From the NCBI GenBank assembly GCA_036271555.1, contig DATBAK010000085.1, forward strand, positions 62,001 through 126,000: a stretch of DNA of 64,000 nt, written 5' to 3'. The notes beneath the pieces were generated by a model. That model ran no database searches and was not told the origin of the DNA. It saw only the letters and a program-made list of their open reading frames with translations. How positions within the stretch are numbered: position 1 is the stretch's first letter; every line of letters starts with the position of its first letter. The stretch is from Acidimicrobiia bacterium. Lineage in GTDB: Bacteria > Actinomycetota > Acidimicrobiia > IMCC26256 > PALSA-610. Shown piece by piece: positions 41,993 through 50,319 of the stretch. The position numbers and the translations under genes were made by a program.

Positions 41993-43705
41993 CTATGTCA
42001 GCGAGGCGACAGGAGGGCGGCCGCGGGCGATGATCGCCTGCAGGTCGACGCCGCGCGGCAGGGTGCCGAACGCGCGGCCGGAATCGCCGGCGATACGGGA
42101 CGCGCAAAAGGCGTCGGCGACTGCGGGCGGTGCGTGGCGGAGGAGGAGCGACGCCTGGAACACGGTCGCGAGCTGCTCGACGAGGCGACGGGCGCGCCGT
42201 TCGATGTCGTCGAGGTCGGCGCACTCCTTGCGTAGCGCCTCGACCCGTTCGTCGAGCCGGCGGTCGGTACCCGCGGCGATGCTCACCTCGTCGAAGAATG
42301 CGTCGAGCGACGCGGGATCGCGCGCGATCGCGCGCAGCACGTCGAGGCAGATGACGTTGCCCGACCCTTCCCACACGCCGTTCAGCGGGCTCTGCCGGAA
42401 GAGCCGAGGCAGATCGGATTCCTCGACGTAGCCCGCGCCGCCGAGGCACTCGAGCGCTTCGGCCGCGTGTTGTGGCGCGCGCTTGCACGTCCAGTACTTG
42501 ATGATCGGAGTGGCAAGCCGCTTGAGTCGTTGTTCGTGCTCGTCGTGCGCGTCTGCACCGAACGCTCGCGCCAGCCGCATCGCGGCGACGGTCGCGGCCT
42601 GCGACTCGAGCACGAGATCCGCGAGCACGTTCGCCATCAACGGCTGCTCGTCGAGGAGCGCGCCGAACGCGTGGCGGAAGTGCGTGTGCCACAAGGCCTG
42701 CACGACGCCCTGGCGCATGATCGCAGTCGAACCGAGCACGCAGTCGAGCCGCGTGTGGTTCACCATCTCGATGATCGTGCGGACGCCGCGTCCTTCTTCT
42801 CCGACGAGCGCGCCCCATGTGCGGAACAGCTCGATCTCGCTCGACGCGTTCGAACGATCGCCGAGCTTGTCCTTCAGTCGCTCGATGTGGATTGCGTTGC
42901 GGGTGCCGTCCGGCTTCCACCGCGGCACGAGGAAGCACGACAAGCCGCTCGGCGCCTGGGCGAGCATGAGGAACGCGTCCGACATCGGCGCCGAGCAGAA
43001 CCATTTGTGGCCGGTGAGCAGATAGCCGTCGGCGGTCGCTTCGGCGACGGTCGTGTTCGCACGCACGTCGGAGCCGCCCTGCTTCTCGGTCATCGCCATG
43101 CCGCACGTCGCGCCCGCCTTGAGCTCGGCGGGCCGATTCGACGGGTCGTAGACGCGGGTCGTGAGTCGCGGCTCCCACGTGGCCGCGAGGTCGGACGCGT
43201 GCCGGAGCGCGGGCACGACCGAGTACGTCATCGAGATCGGACAGACGTGGCCGCCGTCGACCTGGTACCAGACGATCACCTTCGCGGCGCGCGCGACGTG
43301 CGCGCCCTCTCGATCGTCGGCCCACGGCGCCGCGTGCAGACCGTTCGCGATCGCGGTCGTCATGAGCTCGTGGTACGCGGGGTGGTAGCGGACGACGTCG
43401 ATTCGGTTGCCGTAGCGATCATGCGTGAGCAGCGTGGGCGGGTTCTCGTTCGCGCGCCGGCCGAGCTCGAGCGCCTCGAACGATCCCGCGCGCGTGCCGA
43501 GCGCGTGCAGCTCGGCGTGGGCCCAACCCGCGCCTTCGCGTTCCACCGCTTCGACGAGCGCGGCGTCGGCACCGAACCCGTCGTAGCCCGCGAGCGGCGG
43601 CGCCTGGTTCGTCACCTCGTGCGTCTCGAACGGTGTCGTCACGAACCCGAGGTTAGGCAGCGCGGGCGCGCGTTCGAGTTGCGGGCCGGTGATCGACACC
43701 GGCAT
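41993..43705 (-). CDS. AidB-like acyl-CoA dehydrogenase family flavoprotein
   Basis: 570 residues, longer than the usual ~380-residue dehydrogenase and matching the AidB branch: an extra N-terminal domain (FETHEVTNQAPPLAGYDGFG, DRYGNRIDVVRYHPAYHELM), then AGATCGMAMTEKQGGSDVRA, GHKWFCSAPMSDAFLMLAQA for FAD and substrate, and LECLGGAGYVEESDLPRLFR near the end. E. coli AidB protects DNA against alkylation and has weak isovaleryl-CoA dehydrogenase activity; which applies here is open. Third gene of an operon after the methyltransferase (21 bp). Confidence 0.88.
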   Translation of the reverse strand: MPVSITGPQLERAPALPNLGFVTTPFETHEVTNQAPPLAGYDGFGADAALVEAVEREGAGWAHAELHALGTRAGSFEALELGRRANENPPTLLTHDRYGNRIDVVRYHPAYHELMTTAIANGLHAAPWADDREGAHVARAAKVIVWYQVDGGHVCPISMTYSVVPALRHASDLAATWEPRLTTRVYDPSNRPAELKAGATCGMAMTEKQGGSDVRANTTVAEATADGYLLTGHKWFCSAPMSDAFLMLAQAPSGLSCFLVPRWKPDGTRNAIHIERLKDKLGDRSNASSEIELFRTWGALVGEEGRGVRTIIEMVNHTRLDCVLGSTAIMRQGVVQALWHTHFRHAFGALLDEQPLMANVLADLVLESQAATVAAMRLARAFGADAHDEHEQRLKRLATPIIKYWTCKRAPQHAAEALECLGGAGYVEESDLPRLFRQSPLNGVWEGSGNVICLDVLRAIARDPASLDAFFDEVSIAAGTDRRLDERVEALRKECADLDDIERRARRLVEQLATVFQASLLLRHAPPAVADAFCASRIAGDSGRAFGTLPRGVDLQAIIARGRPPVASLT

Positions 43706-43726
43706 CGGTCGGCTCGCCCGCTGCGG

Positions 43727-44338
43727 TTACGCGCGCGCGGTGCCGGCGTACATGAAGCTCATGAGCTTCGGGCCGGGGATCGTGAACTTCGCCGCGTGCT
43801 CCATCTCGAACCCGGCGGCTTGCACCAGCGCGAGTGGATCACGGTTGATGTTGCAGCCGCCGGCGATCTTGCGCTGGATCGGATTGAAGCGATTCTGGCG
43901 GTGGGCGACCTTCGGGTCGTCGGCGATCCCGTGCTCGAGGAAGAGCAGCTTCCCGCCGGGGCGCAGCACGCGCCGGACCTCGCGCAGCGCGGCGTCGACG
44001 TCGGGGATCGTGCACAGCGTCCACGTGCTGAGCGCGTTGTCGACCGACGCGTCTTCGAGCGGGATCGACGCGCCGTCGAGCCCGACGAACTCCACGGGGA
44101 CCTTCGACATCGCGAGCCGCTTCGCCGCGAGCTTCCGACCCACGAGCGCGGGATCGACCGCGTACACGCGCTCGACCGCGTCCGGGTAGTAGGGCACGTT
44201 CGTGCCGCTCCCGAATCCGATCTCGACGACGTTGCCCTCGAGGCCTTCCATCGCGCGCGATCGCAACTTCCCCATGCGCTTCGATCCGAGGAGCACGTCG
44301 ATGACGCGCGGCAGCACGTGATCGTCGTAGAAGCCCAT
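43727..44338 (-). CDS. Class I SAM-dependent methyltransferase
   Basis: 203 residues. VVEIGFGSGTNVPYYPDAV is motif I, VYAVDPALVGRKLAAK motif II, LSTWTLCTIPDVDAALREVR motif IV and LRPGGKLLFLEHG motif V. This is the UbiE/Methyltransf_11 pattern common in actinobacteria; relatives methylate small molecules or quinone-like lipids, and the substrate here is unknown. It follows the double-stranded beta-helix gene by 4 bp and precedes the AidB-like gene. Confidence 0.88.
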   Translation of the reverse strand: MGFYDDHVLPRVIDVLLGSKRMGKLRSRAMEGLEGNVVEIGFGSGTNVPYYPDAVERVYAVDPALVGRKLAAKRLAMSKVPVEFVGLDGASIPLEDASVDNALSTWTLCTIPDVDAALREVRRVLRPGGKLLFLEHGIADDPKVAHRQNRFNPIQRKIAGGCNINRDPLALVQAAGFEMEHAAKFTIPGPKLMSFMYAGTARA

Positions 44339-44342
44339 CCGC

Positions 44343-44897
44343 TCAGTCCGACTGCTCGCGCCAGCGTGCGTTGGCCGCGTCGAAGACGCGGCGCGTGCGC
44401 TCGAAGTCGCGCGGCCGCTCCACGTAGGTGTCGAAGTCCCACTCGGATCGCTCGATCTCGTAGAAGTCGCCGCCGTAGACGTGCAGCGCGACCGCGAACT
44501 CGCGGCGTGTGTTCGCCACCGAGTGGATCACGTCGTCACCGAGCAGCAGCACCTCGCCGGTCGTGATCTCCTGGCCGCCGGCGGCGTCGAGACCGTGCTC
44601 ACTCCGCCGGTAGAACGTGTTGTCCTCCTGCCCGCCGTACATCGCGATCGCCGCCCACATCCGGTGCTCGTGCGGGTTGAGCGCGATGCCGGGCGTCCAT
44701 GCGACGCGCAGGATCGTGAGGTCGGGCGCCTGGTGCAGCGTCGTGATCCCGCCGAGCTCGATCGCGCCGACCGCATGCTCGAGCGTGTCGGGATCGGCGA
44801 TCAGCTCGGCGAGCACATCGCGCATCGCGAGCTGGGGAGTGTGCTCGGCGAGCGCCCCTTGGCAGCGGGCGACGATGTCCTCGACCGCGAGTGTCAC
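44343..44897 (-). CDS. Predicted double-stranded beta-helix (cysteine-dioxygenase-like) metal enzyme
   Basis: 184 residues. The cupin-like part has ILRVAWTPGIALNPHEHRMW with two His ligands, IAMYGGQEDNTFYR, and VLLLGDDVIHSVANT with a third His, resembling the COG5553/cysteine-dioxygenase type-I-like group of iron enzymes. GTG 44897 follows a TAGCCT -10 by 6 nt. First gene of a three-gene operon with the methyltransferase and AidB-like protein, divergent from the macro-domain gene. Substrate unknown. Confidence 0.78.
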   Translation of the reverse strand: MTLAVEDIVARCQGALAEHTPQLAMRDVLAELIADPDTLEHAVGAIELGGITTLHQAPDLTILRVAWTPGIALNPHEHRMWAAIAMYGGQEDNTFYRRSEHGLDAAGGQEITTGEVLLLGDDVIHSVANTRREFAVALHVYGGDFYEIERSEWDFDTYVERPRDFERTRRVFDAANARWREQSD

Positions 44898-44903
44898 GCT
44901 CGA

Positions 44904-44909
44904 AGGCTA
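44904..44909 (-). promoter_or_regulatory. -10 element of a leaderless promoter for the beta-helix enzyme operon
   Basis: TAGCCT on the minus strand ends 6 nt before GTG 44897; the same hexamer precedes the SARP gene. No Shine-Dalgarno is present. Confidence 0.5.
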
Positions 44910-44945
44910 CGACTCGACGGACGGCTGCGTGGGCATGATGTCGGC

Positions 44946-45458
44946 GTGCAGATCGAGGCGGTGCAGGGCGACATCACGACCGCGTCCGTCGACGCGATCG
45001 TGAACGCCGCGAACTCCGCGTTACAGCGCGGCGGCGGCGTCTGCGGCGCGATCTTCGCGGCCGCGGGCCCGGAGCTCGACCGCGCGTGCGCGGCGATCGG
45101 CGGCTGCGCGACCGGCGACGCCGTCGTCACGCCCGGCTTCGCGCTGCCGGCCCGCTGGATCGTTCACACCGTCGGACCCGTATGGCACGGCGGCGGATCG
45201 GGTGAGCCCGAGCTGCTCGCGTCGTGCTACCGCCGATCGCTCGCGGTCGCCCACGGTGCCGGTGCGACCTCGATCGCGTTCCCCGCGATCTCGACCGGCA
45301 TCTTCGGCTACCCGGCGCGCGACGCGGCCGAGATCGCAGTCGAAACCCTCCGGACCGCGTCCGCGTCCCGGTCCGGGTCGGCCGGCCTCGACCTCGCGCA
45401 GCTCGTCGCCTTCGACCGCGCCACCCTCGACATCTTCGAGCAGCTGCTCAGTGCCTGA
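44946..45458 (+). CDS. Macro-domain ADP-ribose hydrolase (YmdB-like)
   Basis: 170 residues. Macro-domain signatures: AVQGDITTASVDAIVNAANS, RGGGVCGAIFAAAG (ADP-ribose phosphate loop), IVHTVGPVWHGG, and SIAFPAISTGIFGYPARDAA (second phosphate loop). YmdB-type enzymes hydrolyse O-acetyl-ADP-ribose or ADP-ribose esters on proteins or nucleic acids. GTG 44946 is chosen for the domain start; CATGAT 6 nt upstream could be a weak -10. Single gene, divergent from the beta-helix operon. Confidence 0.9.
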   Translation: MQIEAVQGDITTASVDAIVNAANSALQRGGGVCGAIFAAAGPELDRACAAIGGCATGDAVVTPGFALPARWIVHTVGPVWHGGGSGEPELLASCYRRSLAVAHGAGATSIAFPAISTGIFGYPARDAAEIAVETLRTASASRSGSAGLDLAQLVAFDRATLDIFEQLLSA

Positions 45459-45563
45459 TGGTCACGCTCGCTCGCTCGTCCGGCTCGGCACGAAGGTGCC
45501 GCGGCGAGCGCGCACTCGATCGCCCGCCGCTCCGCGACGCGGGATCGGAGTCGATGAGGGCGC

Positions 45564-45579
45564 ACGCTCGCTCCGCTCA
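45564..45579 (-). repeat. GAGCGAGCGT-type intergenic repeat copy
   Basis: On the minus strand TGAGCGGAGCGAGCGT, matching the copy at 60321-60336 at 15 of 16 positions. It lies in a 137-bp gene-free gap rich in CGCTCG. No gene or element is assigned. Confidence 0.3.
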
Positions 45580-45595
45580 CTGCTGACGATGCGCC

Positions 45596-46477
45596 TCAAT
45601 CCTCGAGCGCGGTGAAGTCGAGCTTCTGCAGACGCTCGGGGTCGGCGAGCGCGTCGATCGCGGCGATGCGATCGCGCTGCACGGTGAAGCCGATGACGGA
45701 GACCGGCCGATCGTTCAGCGTGACGAGCATGCCCGCGGCGCCGTTCACGAGCACCGGACGGACGACGGCCCGGGGGTTGGCGAACATGAGCGCGCGCCCC
45801 GCGACCGCTTCGGCACCGTGCACGACCGTGGTGAGCTTCGGACGTGCGGCGCCCGCGTCGGCGCGCATCACGACGTCGGGGTCGAGGAGCGACACGAGCG
45901 TGTCGAAGTTGCCTTCGCGCGCGGCGCGGAAGAACGCGTCGACGACCTCGCGCTGACGTTCGAGGTCGACGTCGGGTAGCGCAGCCGATCCCTGCACGCG
46001 TCGCCGCGCCCGGCTCGCGAGCTGGCGCGCGGCTTCGGGCGTGCGGTCGACGATCGACGCGATCTCGTCGAACGGCACCGCGAACATGTCGTGCAGCACG
46101 AACGCGAGCCGTTCGGCCGGCGTCAGCGTGTCGAACACGACGAGCAACGCGAGCCCGACCGAGTCGGCGAGCAGCGCCTCGCGCTCGGGATCGAGTCGCT
46201 CGTCGCTCACGATGGGATCGGGGACGTGGACGTCGAGCGGCTCCTCGCGGCGCGTGCTGCGAGAGCGCAACAGATTGAGGCAGACGCGCGCGGTCACGGT
46301 CGTGAGCCAGCCGCCGAGGTTCTCGATCGAGTCCGCGTCGGCGCGGCTCACGCGCAGCCACGCCTCCTGCACCGCGTCGTCGGCCTCGCTCATCGAGCCG
46401 AGCATCCGGTACGCGAGCGACCGCAGGCGCGTGCGGTGCTCCTCGAAGCGTCGGGCCAGGAACTCGGCTTCGTCCAT
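45596..46477 (-). CDS. ECF41-type sigma factor (SigJ-like) with SnoaL-like C-terminal domain
   Basis: 293 residues. Sigma region 2 (FEEHRTRLRSLAYRMLGSM, DDAVQEAWLRVSRAD) and region 4 (LTPAERLAFVLHDMF, SIVDRTPEAARQLASRARRR) are followed by a SnoaL/NTF2-like domain (VDAFFRAAREGNFDTLVSLL, VIGFTVQRDRIAAIDALADP), the hallmark of ECF41 factors. In this group the C-terminal domain autoregulates the sigma factor and no separate anti-sigma is needed, which fits the absence of one here. A GGAGGA precedes ATG 46477. The carboxymuconolactone-type partner often adjacent is not seen. Confidence 0.92.
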   Translation of the reverse strand: MDEAEFLARRFEEHRTRLRSLAYRMLGSMSEADDAVQEAWLRVSRADADSIENLGGWLTTVTARVCLNLLRSRSTRREEPLDVHVPDPIVSDERLDPEREALLADSVGLALLVVFDTLTPAERLAFVLHDMFAVPFDEIASIVDRTPEAARQLASRARRRVQGSAALPDVDLERQREVVDAFFRAAREGNFDTLVSLLDPDVVMRADAGAARPKLTTVVHGAEAVAGRALMFANPRAVVRPVLVNGAAGMLVTLNDRPVSVIGFTVQRDRIAAIDALADPERLQKLDFTALED

Positions 46478-46627
46478 CCGTCACGTTCCTCCGTCGGGGC
46501 GGGTCATGTCGTTGACCCCGCCGGACGCGTCGATGTGACCGCGCCGACGTTGATACCCCGAAGGACCCGGTCATGGAAGCCGCATGACGCCGCGCCGCGC
46601 TCGTACGCGGGACTCGGGTGGTGAACG

Positions 46628-47767
46628 TCAGCGGCCGGTGAGCACGAGCGTTCGCTCGCCGAGCCCGATGCCGCGGATGAAGCCCGCGACGAAGCAACGA
46701 CCGTGTTTCGGACACGACGCGCCCCAGAGATCGTTCGTGTTCGCGCCGGGATAGTTGTCGCTCGGCACGGCCGTCCAGACCGCGCCGTCGAAGGACTCGA
46801 CGTGGGTGACGGGCACGGAGCCGGCTTGGTAGCCGGCGGCGATGCAGTGAGTGGCGCTCGCACAGGAGACGGCCTGCAGCAGGTCGCGGTCGTGCGGCGT
46901 CGCCGTCGTCGTGACGCTCCAGACGGCACCGTCCAACTTCATCGCGACCGCGCGTTGGGGATCGCCCCATCCGACGGCGACGCACGTCTGCCTGTCGACG
47001 CAGGAGACGTCGTCGAGGAAGGTCTGGTCGAGCCCGCTGTCGGGAGCGGTGTCCATCGACCAGCTGCTTCCGTGCAGCTGCTCGATCAGGGCTGCGGCGT
47101 CCACGGAATCACCGGATTGCGGGGCATTCGCATAGCCGACCGCGACGCAATCGGTGGCGGTCGGACACGAGACGGCGTCCAGGTCGCTCGCTTTCCGCGC
47201 CGGCCGGGGCGGTTTCATGAGCGTCCAGTGCGTGCCGTCCCACGACTCCGCGAGCGGCCGGCTCTCGAGCGGGGTGCTCGTCGCAGCGAACCCACCGACG
47301 GCGACGCATCGCGATCGACTCACGCACGAGACGGATTGCAGGTTCGCGCTCGAATTCGCCGGGTTCGGTGACGTCTCGATGGTCCATGCGGAGCCGCGCC
47401 ACGTCTCGATCAGGATGGCGCCGTTCGTGCTGCCGACGGCGACGCAGAAGTTCGCGGTCGGGCAGGACACGCCGTCCAACGACGAGTTCGTACCGGTGTC
47501 GGCGCCGGTTGCCAACGACCATGTCGCGCCGTCCGACGATTCGATCAGCGCGCCGGTCTTGAACGACTGACCGACCGCGACGCAGTGGGTCGGCGCGGGG
47601 CAGGAGAGCGCGAGCAGGCCGCCCGAGCCCGAGTTCGGTGTGCTCACGATGTGGTAGCCCGCGTCGGCCGCCGACGCGCTCGCGCCGACCGTCATCGCGA
47701 TCGGCAGTGCCAGTGCCGCCGCGACGACGCGCAGCGAGCGTGCAGCGCGCTTCCGCCCGTGATTCAT
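46628..47767 (-). CDS. Secreted Cys-pair repeat beta-propeller protein
   Basis: 379 residues from ATG 47767. A signal peptide (VVAAALALPIAMTVGASASA) is followed by seven ~45-residue repeats with the core SCPTATxCVAVG: LSCPAPTHCVAVG, VSCPTANFCVAVG, VSCVSRSRCVAVG, VSCPTATDCVAVG, VSCVDRQTCVAVG, VSCASATHCIAAG, ASCPKHGRCFVAG. Each has a Cys pair and a trailing W-containing strand (GTHWTLM). It probably folds as a disulfide-stabilised propeller. Function unknown; such proteins are frequent in soil actinobacteria. Confidence 0.82.
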   Translation of the reverse strand: MNHGRKRAARSLRVVAAALALPIAMTVGASASAADAGYHIVSTPNSGSGGLLALSCPAPTHCVAVGQSFKTGALIESSDGATWSLATGADTGTNSSLDGVSCPTANFCVAVGSTNGAILIETWRGSAWTIETSPNPANSSANLQSVSCVSRSRCVAVGGFAATSTPLESRPLAESWDGTHWTLMKPPRPARKASDLDAVSCPTATDCVAVGYANAPQSGDSVDAAALIEQLHGSSWSMDTAPDSGLDQTFLDDVSCVDRQTCVAVGWGDPQRAVAMKLDGAVWSVTTTATPHDRDLLQAVSCASATHCIAAGYQAGSVPVTHVESFDGAVWTAVPSDNYPGANTNDLWGASCPKHGRCFVAGFIRGIGLGERTLVLTGR

Positions 47768-47868
47768 GGCAGTCCCCGATCCCGGCGCCGAGTAGGCGCT
47801 CCGCCGCACCGGAGCGTAGGTGCCGCACGGCCGAGAGATCGAGGGCCGAGGCGCGGAGGTCGCCCCGG

Positions 47869-47874
47869 TAGGTT
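47869..47874 (+). promoter_or_regulatory. -10 element of a leaderless promoter for the DMT transporter
   Basis: TAGGTT ends 6 nt before GTG 47881, so the predicted start of transcription coincides with the GTG. Confidence 0.5.
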
Positions 47875-47880
47875 GCGAGC

Positions 47881-48837
47881 GTGGTCTCCGCCCCACTGCG
47901 CGTACACCGGCTGCCGGTCGAGACCCGGGGTGTGCTCGCGGTCGGCGTGGCCGTCGTGCTGTGGTCGGCCACGACGCTCTTCGTGCGCGCCGGCGACTCC
48001 GACGCGCTGATCTTCACGACCTACCGGCTCTGGTTCGCGCTTCCGCCGCTCGCGCTCATCGTCGCGTCGCGCGCCCGACGTCGCGGCGCCGCGCACTGGC
48101 GGCCACCCGGCACCTCGACGCGCCGCTGGGCGCTGTTGTTCCTTGGCGCGGGCGCGTTCTTCGTGTCGGGCGCGGGCACGATGTTCGCGGCGCTGAACAT
48201 GACGCGACTCCTCGACGTCACGCTCATCGGCGCGCTGCAGCCGGTCCTGATCATCGGGTTCGCGGTCGCGTTCCTCGGCGAGCACGCGGGGCGCGGGCAC
48301 GTCGTGCGCGCGGTGCTCGCGGTCACGGGCGTGGTCGTCGTCGCGGTCTCGGCGTCGAGCACGGGCTCGTGGAGCCTCGCCGGCGACGTCGTCGCGATCG
48401 TGAGCCTCGTCGCGAACTCGGGCTGGTTCCTCTACGGCCGCGTCCTGCGCACCAGCTGGCCGATCGATCCGTTCGTCTTCCTCCTCGGCACGTTGACCGC
48501 CGCCGCGCTGCTGATCACGCCGGTCGCGCTCGTCGCGAACGGCGGGCTCGGAATCAGCGGGCGTGGTCTGTTCTTCGCCGCCTGCACGATGACCGCGGGA
48601 ACCACCGCGCACACGCTCGTCGTGTGGGCGCACCGCTATGTGCCGACTTCGGTGTCGTCGCCGTTCCTGCTCGGCGAGGCGCCGCTCGTCGCGATCGGCG
48701 CGTGGGTCTGCTTCGGCGAGTCCGTCGGCGTGCTCGCGGCGGTCGGAAGCGCGATCGTCGTCGGCGCGCTCTGGGGCATCGTGCGCGCGCCCGCGCTCGA
48801 GCATCAAGACGTGCCCGATCCATCGCCACCGACGTAA
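47881..48837 (+). CDS. EamA-family (DMT superfamily) transporter
   Basis: 318 residues with ten hydrophobic segments in two five-helix halves: LAVGVAVVLWSATTLFVRAG begins the first, and FFAACTMTAGTTAHTLVVWA and VLAAVGSAIVVGALWGIVR lie in the second. EamA proteins export amino acids, metabolites or drugs; substrate not predictable. GTG 47881 is supported by a leaderless promoter. Divergent from the Cys-repeat propeller gene. Confidence 0.88.
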   Translation: MVSAPLRVHRLPVETRGVLAVGVAVVLWSATTLFVRAGDSDALIFTTYRLWFALPPLALIVASRARRRGAAHWRPPGTSTRRWALLFLGAGAFFVSGAGTMFAALNMTRLLDVTLIGALQPVLIIGFAVAFLGEHAGRGHVVRAVLAVTGVVVVAVSASSTGSWSLAGDVVAIVSLVANSGWFLYGRVLRTSWPIDPFVFLLGTLTAAALLITPVALVANGGLGISGRGLFFAACTMTAGTTAHTLVVWAHRYVPTSVSSPFLLGEAPLVAIGAWVCFGESVGVLAAVGSAIVVGALWGIVRAPALEHQDVPDPSPPT

Positions 48838-48898
48838 ATCGGTCGAGGTCGAGCGTCGTGCGCGAACGGAAGACCGTCGGGAGTCGCGTCGGTCCGTG

Positions 48899-49237
48899 CT
48901 ATCCCGCCGGTGGGCCGTTGAAGATGACGAGCCGGGCGATGCGGTCGCCGACGAGGGTGAAGAAGTCGCCGACGAGCGAGACGGTGCCGTTCATGCGCAG
49001 GCGGATCTCGACCGCGACCCGGTCGCCGTCGAGGAGCAACGGCCCCGGCTCGGGCCAGAGGTCGTCGACTCGGAAGGCGAGGTCGCGGTAGAAGCCGGCG
49101 ATCGCCGCGGGTCCGGTGAACGTGCCCGCCAACGTGACGAGCTGCGCGTCGTCGGTGAACAGCGCGCCGAGCGCGTCGGCGTCCTTGGCGCGGATGGCGG
49201 CGAAGTACGCGTCGATCGTCGTCGCGGTCGCGCTCAT
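48899..49237 (-). CDS. SnoaL/NTF2-like protein
   Basis: 112 residues: ATTIDAYFAAIRAKDADALG at the start, then LFTDDAQLVTLAGTFTGPAA and GDRIARLVIFNGP at the end, the cone-shaped alpha+beta NTF2/SnoaL fold. Its ATG overlaps the amidohydrolase stop (ATGA), so translation is coupled; it is the last gene of the sulfatase operon. Relatives are cyclases, isomerases or polyketide enzymes; no catalytic residue is assigned here. Confidence 0.85.
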   Translation of the reverse strand: MSATATTIDAYFAAIRAKDADALGALFTDDAQLVTLAGTFTGPAAIAGFYRDLAFRVDDLWPEPGPLLLDGDRVAVEIRLRMNGTVSLVGDFFTLVGDRIARLVIFNGPPAG

Positions 49238-50319
49238 GACATTCCGTAGCAGGCGAGGGCGTTCGTTCCGAGCACCTGGTCCTGTTCACGCGCGCCGAGC
49301 GGCGCGATCGTCGCGCGCAGCTTGTCGACCGCGCCCGGGAACGTCGAGTCGTGGTGCGGGTAGTCGGAGCCCCAGAGGATGCGATCCGCTCCGATGATCG
49401 GCGCCAGCGCGGGCAGGGTCGGTTCATCGATCTCGAAGCTGATCCAGCACTGGCGCGCGAAGTACTCGCTCGGCGTCAGCTTCATCTCCGGACAGAAGCC
49501 GCCGAACCCGTCGACCTGCTCGTCGAGGCGCCACAGCCAGTACGGCGCCCACCCGCCGCCGGCTTCGAGGAATGCGAACCGCAGCGCGGGATGGTGCTGC
49601 ATCACGCCGCTCGTGATCAGGGACGCGCACGCGAGCATCTGCTCGAACGTGTGCGACACCGCGTGCAGGATCAGCGGGTTGAACGGGCGGCGGTCGGCGG
49701 CGAGGGTCTCGATGAAGTTCGACGAGCCTTCGTGGATGCCGACGGTGACGCCGAGCTCCTCGGCGGCGGCCCAGAACGGCTCGTGGCTCGGGTGCGAGAT
49801 CGTGCGGCCCCGGCACGGGTTCGGACGGAGGAACACGGCGGGAAAGCCGAGCTCGTCGTGCGCGCGGCGCAGCTCCGCGACCGCGGCGTCGACCGATTGC
49901 CACGGCACCATCGCCGCGCCGTGCAGCCGCGCGGGATCGGCCGCGCAGTAGTGCGCGAGCCAGTCGTTGTACGCGCGCGCCATCGCGGTGGCCGCCTCCG
50001 GATCGGTGATCGCCCAGAAGTACAGACCGAGCGTCGGATAGAGGACCGCGGTCTCGATGCCCTCGGCGTCCATGTCGCGCAAACGCGCGACGGGGTCGAA
50101 GCCGCCGGCGTGTGCGTCGGCGTAATCGGGCGAGCTCGACAGATCCGACATGGCGGAGCCGGGCGTGCCGATCTTCCCGAGCGAGACGGTGACGATCTCC
50201 TGATCGCCGACGAACACGTGGTCCAGCTCGTAGGAGTCGCGCGTCGTGTGCAGCAGGTCCGCGAAGACGTCGAGCGGTTCGAGCACGTGCCCGTCGGCGT
50301 CGAACACGCGCGCGTTCAC
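49234..50319 (-). CDS. Amidohydrolase_2 family (ACMSD-like) metal-dependent hydrolase
   Basis: 361 residues from GTG 50319, whose GTGA overlaps the sulfatase stop by 4 bp. Motifs: VFDADGHVLEPLDVF (metal ligands), AVFLRPNPCRG and the final LWGSDYPHHDSTFPGA with the catalytic Asp region of the COG2159 TIM-barrel group (decarboxylases and hydrolases). An in-frame ATG at 50349 would overlap the sulfatase by 34 bp and is less likely. It lies between the sulfatase and the SnoaL protein, so it may process a desulfated aromatic or carboxylic product (inference). Confidence 0.88.
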   Translation of the reverse strand: MNARVFDADGHVLEPLDVFADLLHTTRDSYELDHVFVGDQEIVTVSLGKIGTPGSAMSDLSSSPDYADAHAGGFDPVARLRDMDAEGIETAVLYPTLGLYFWAITDPEAATAMARAYNDWLAHYCAADPARLHGAAMVPWQSVDAAVAELRRAHDELGFPAVFLRPNPCRGRTISHPSHEPFWAAAEELGVTVGIHEGSSNFIETLAADRRPFNPLILHAVSHTFEQMLACASLITSGVMQHHPALRFAFLEAGGGWAPYWLWRLDEQVDGFGGFCPEMKLTPSEYFARQCWISFEIDEPTLPALAPIIGADRILWGSDYPHHDSTFPGAVDKLRATIAPLGAREQDQVLGTNALACYGMS

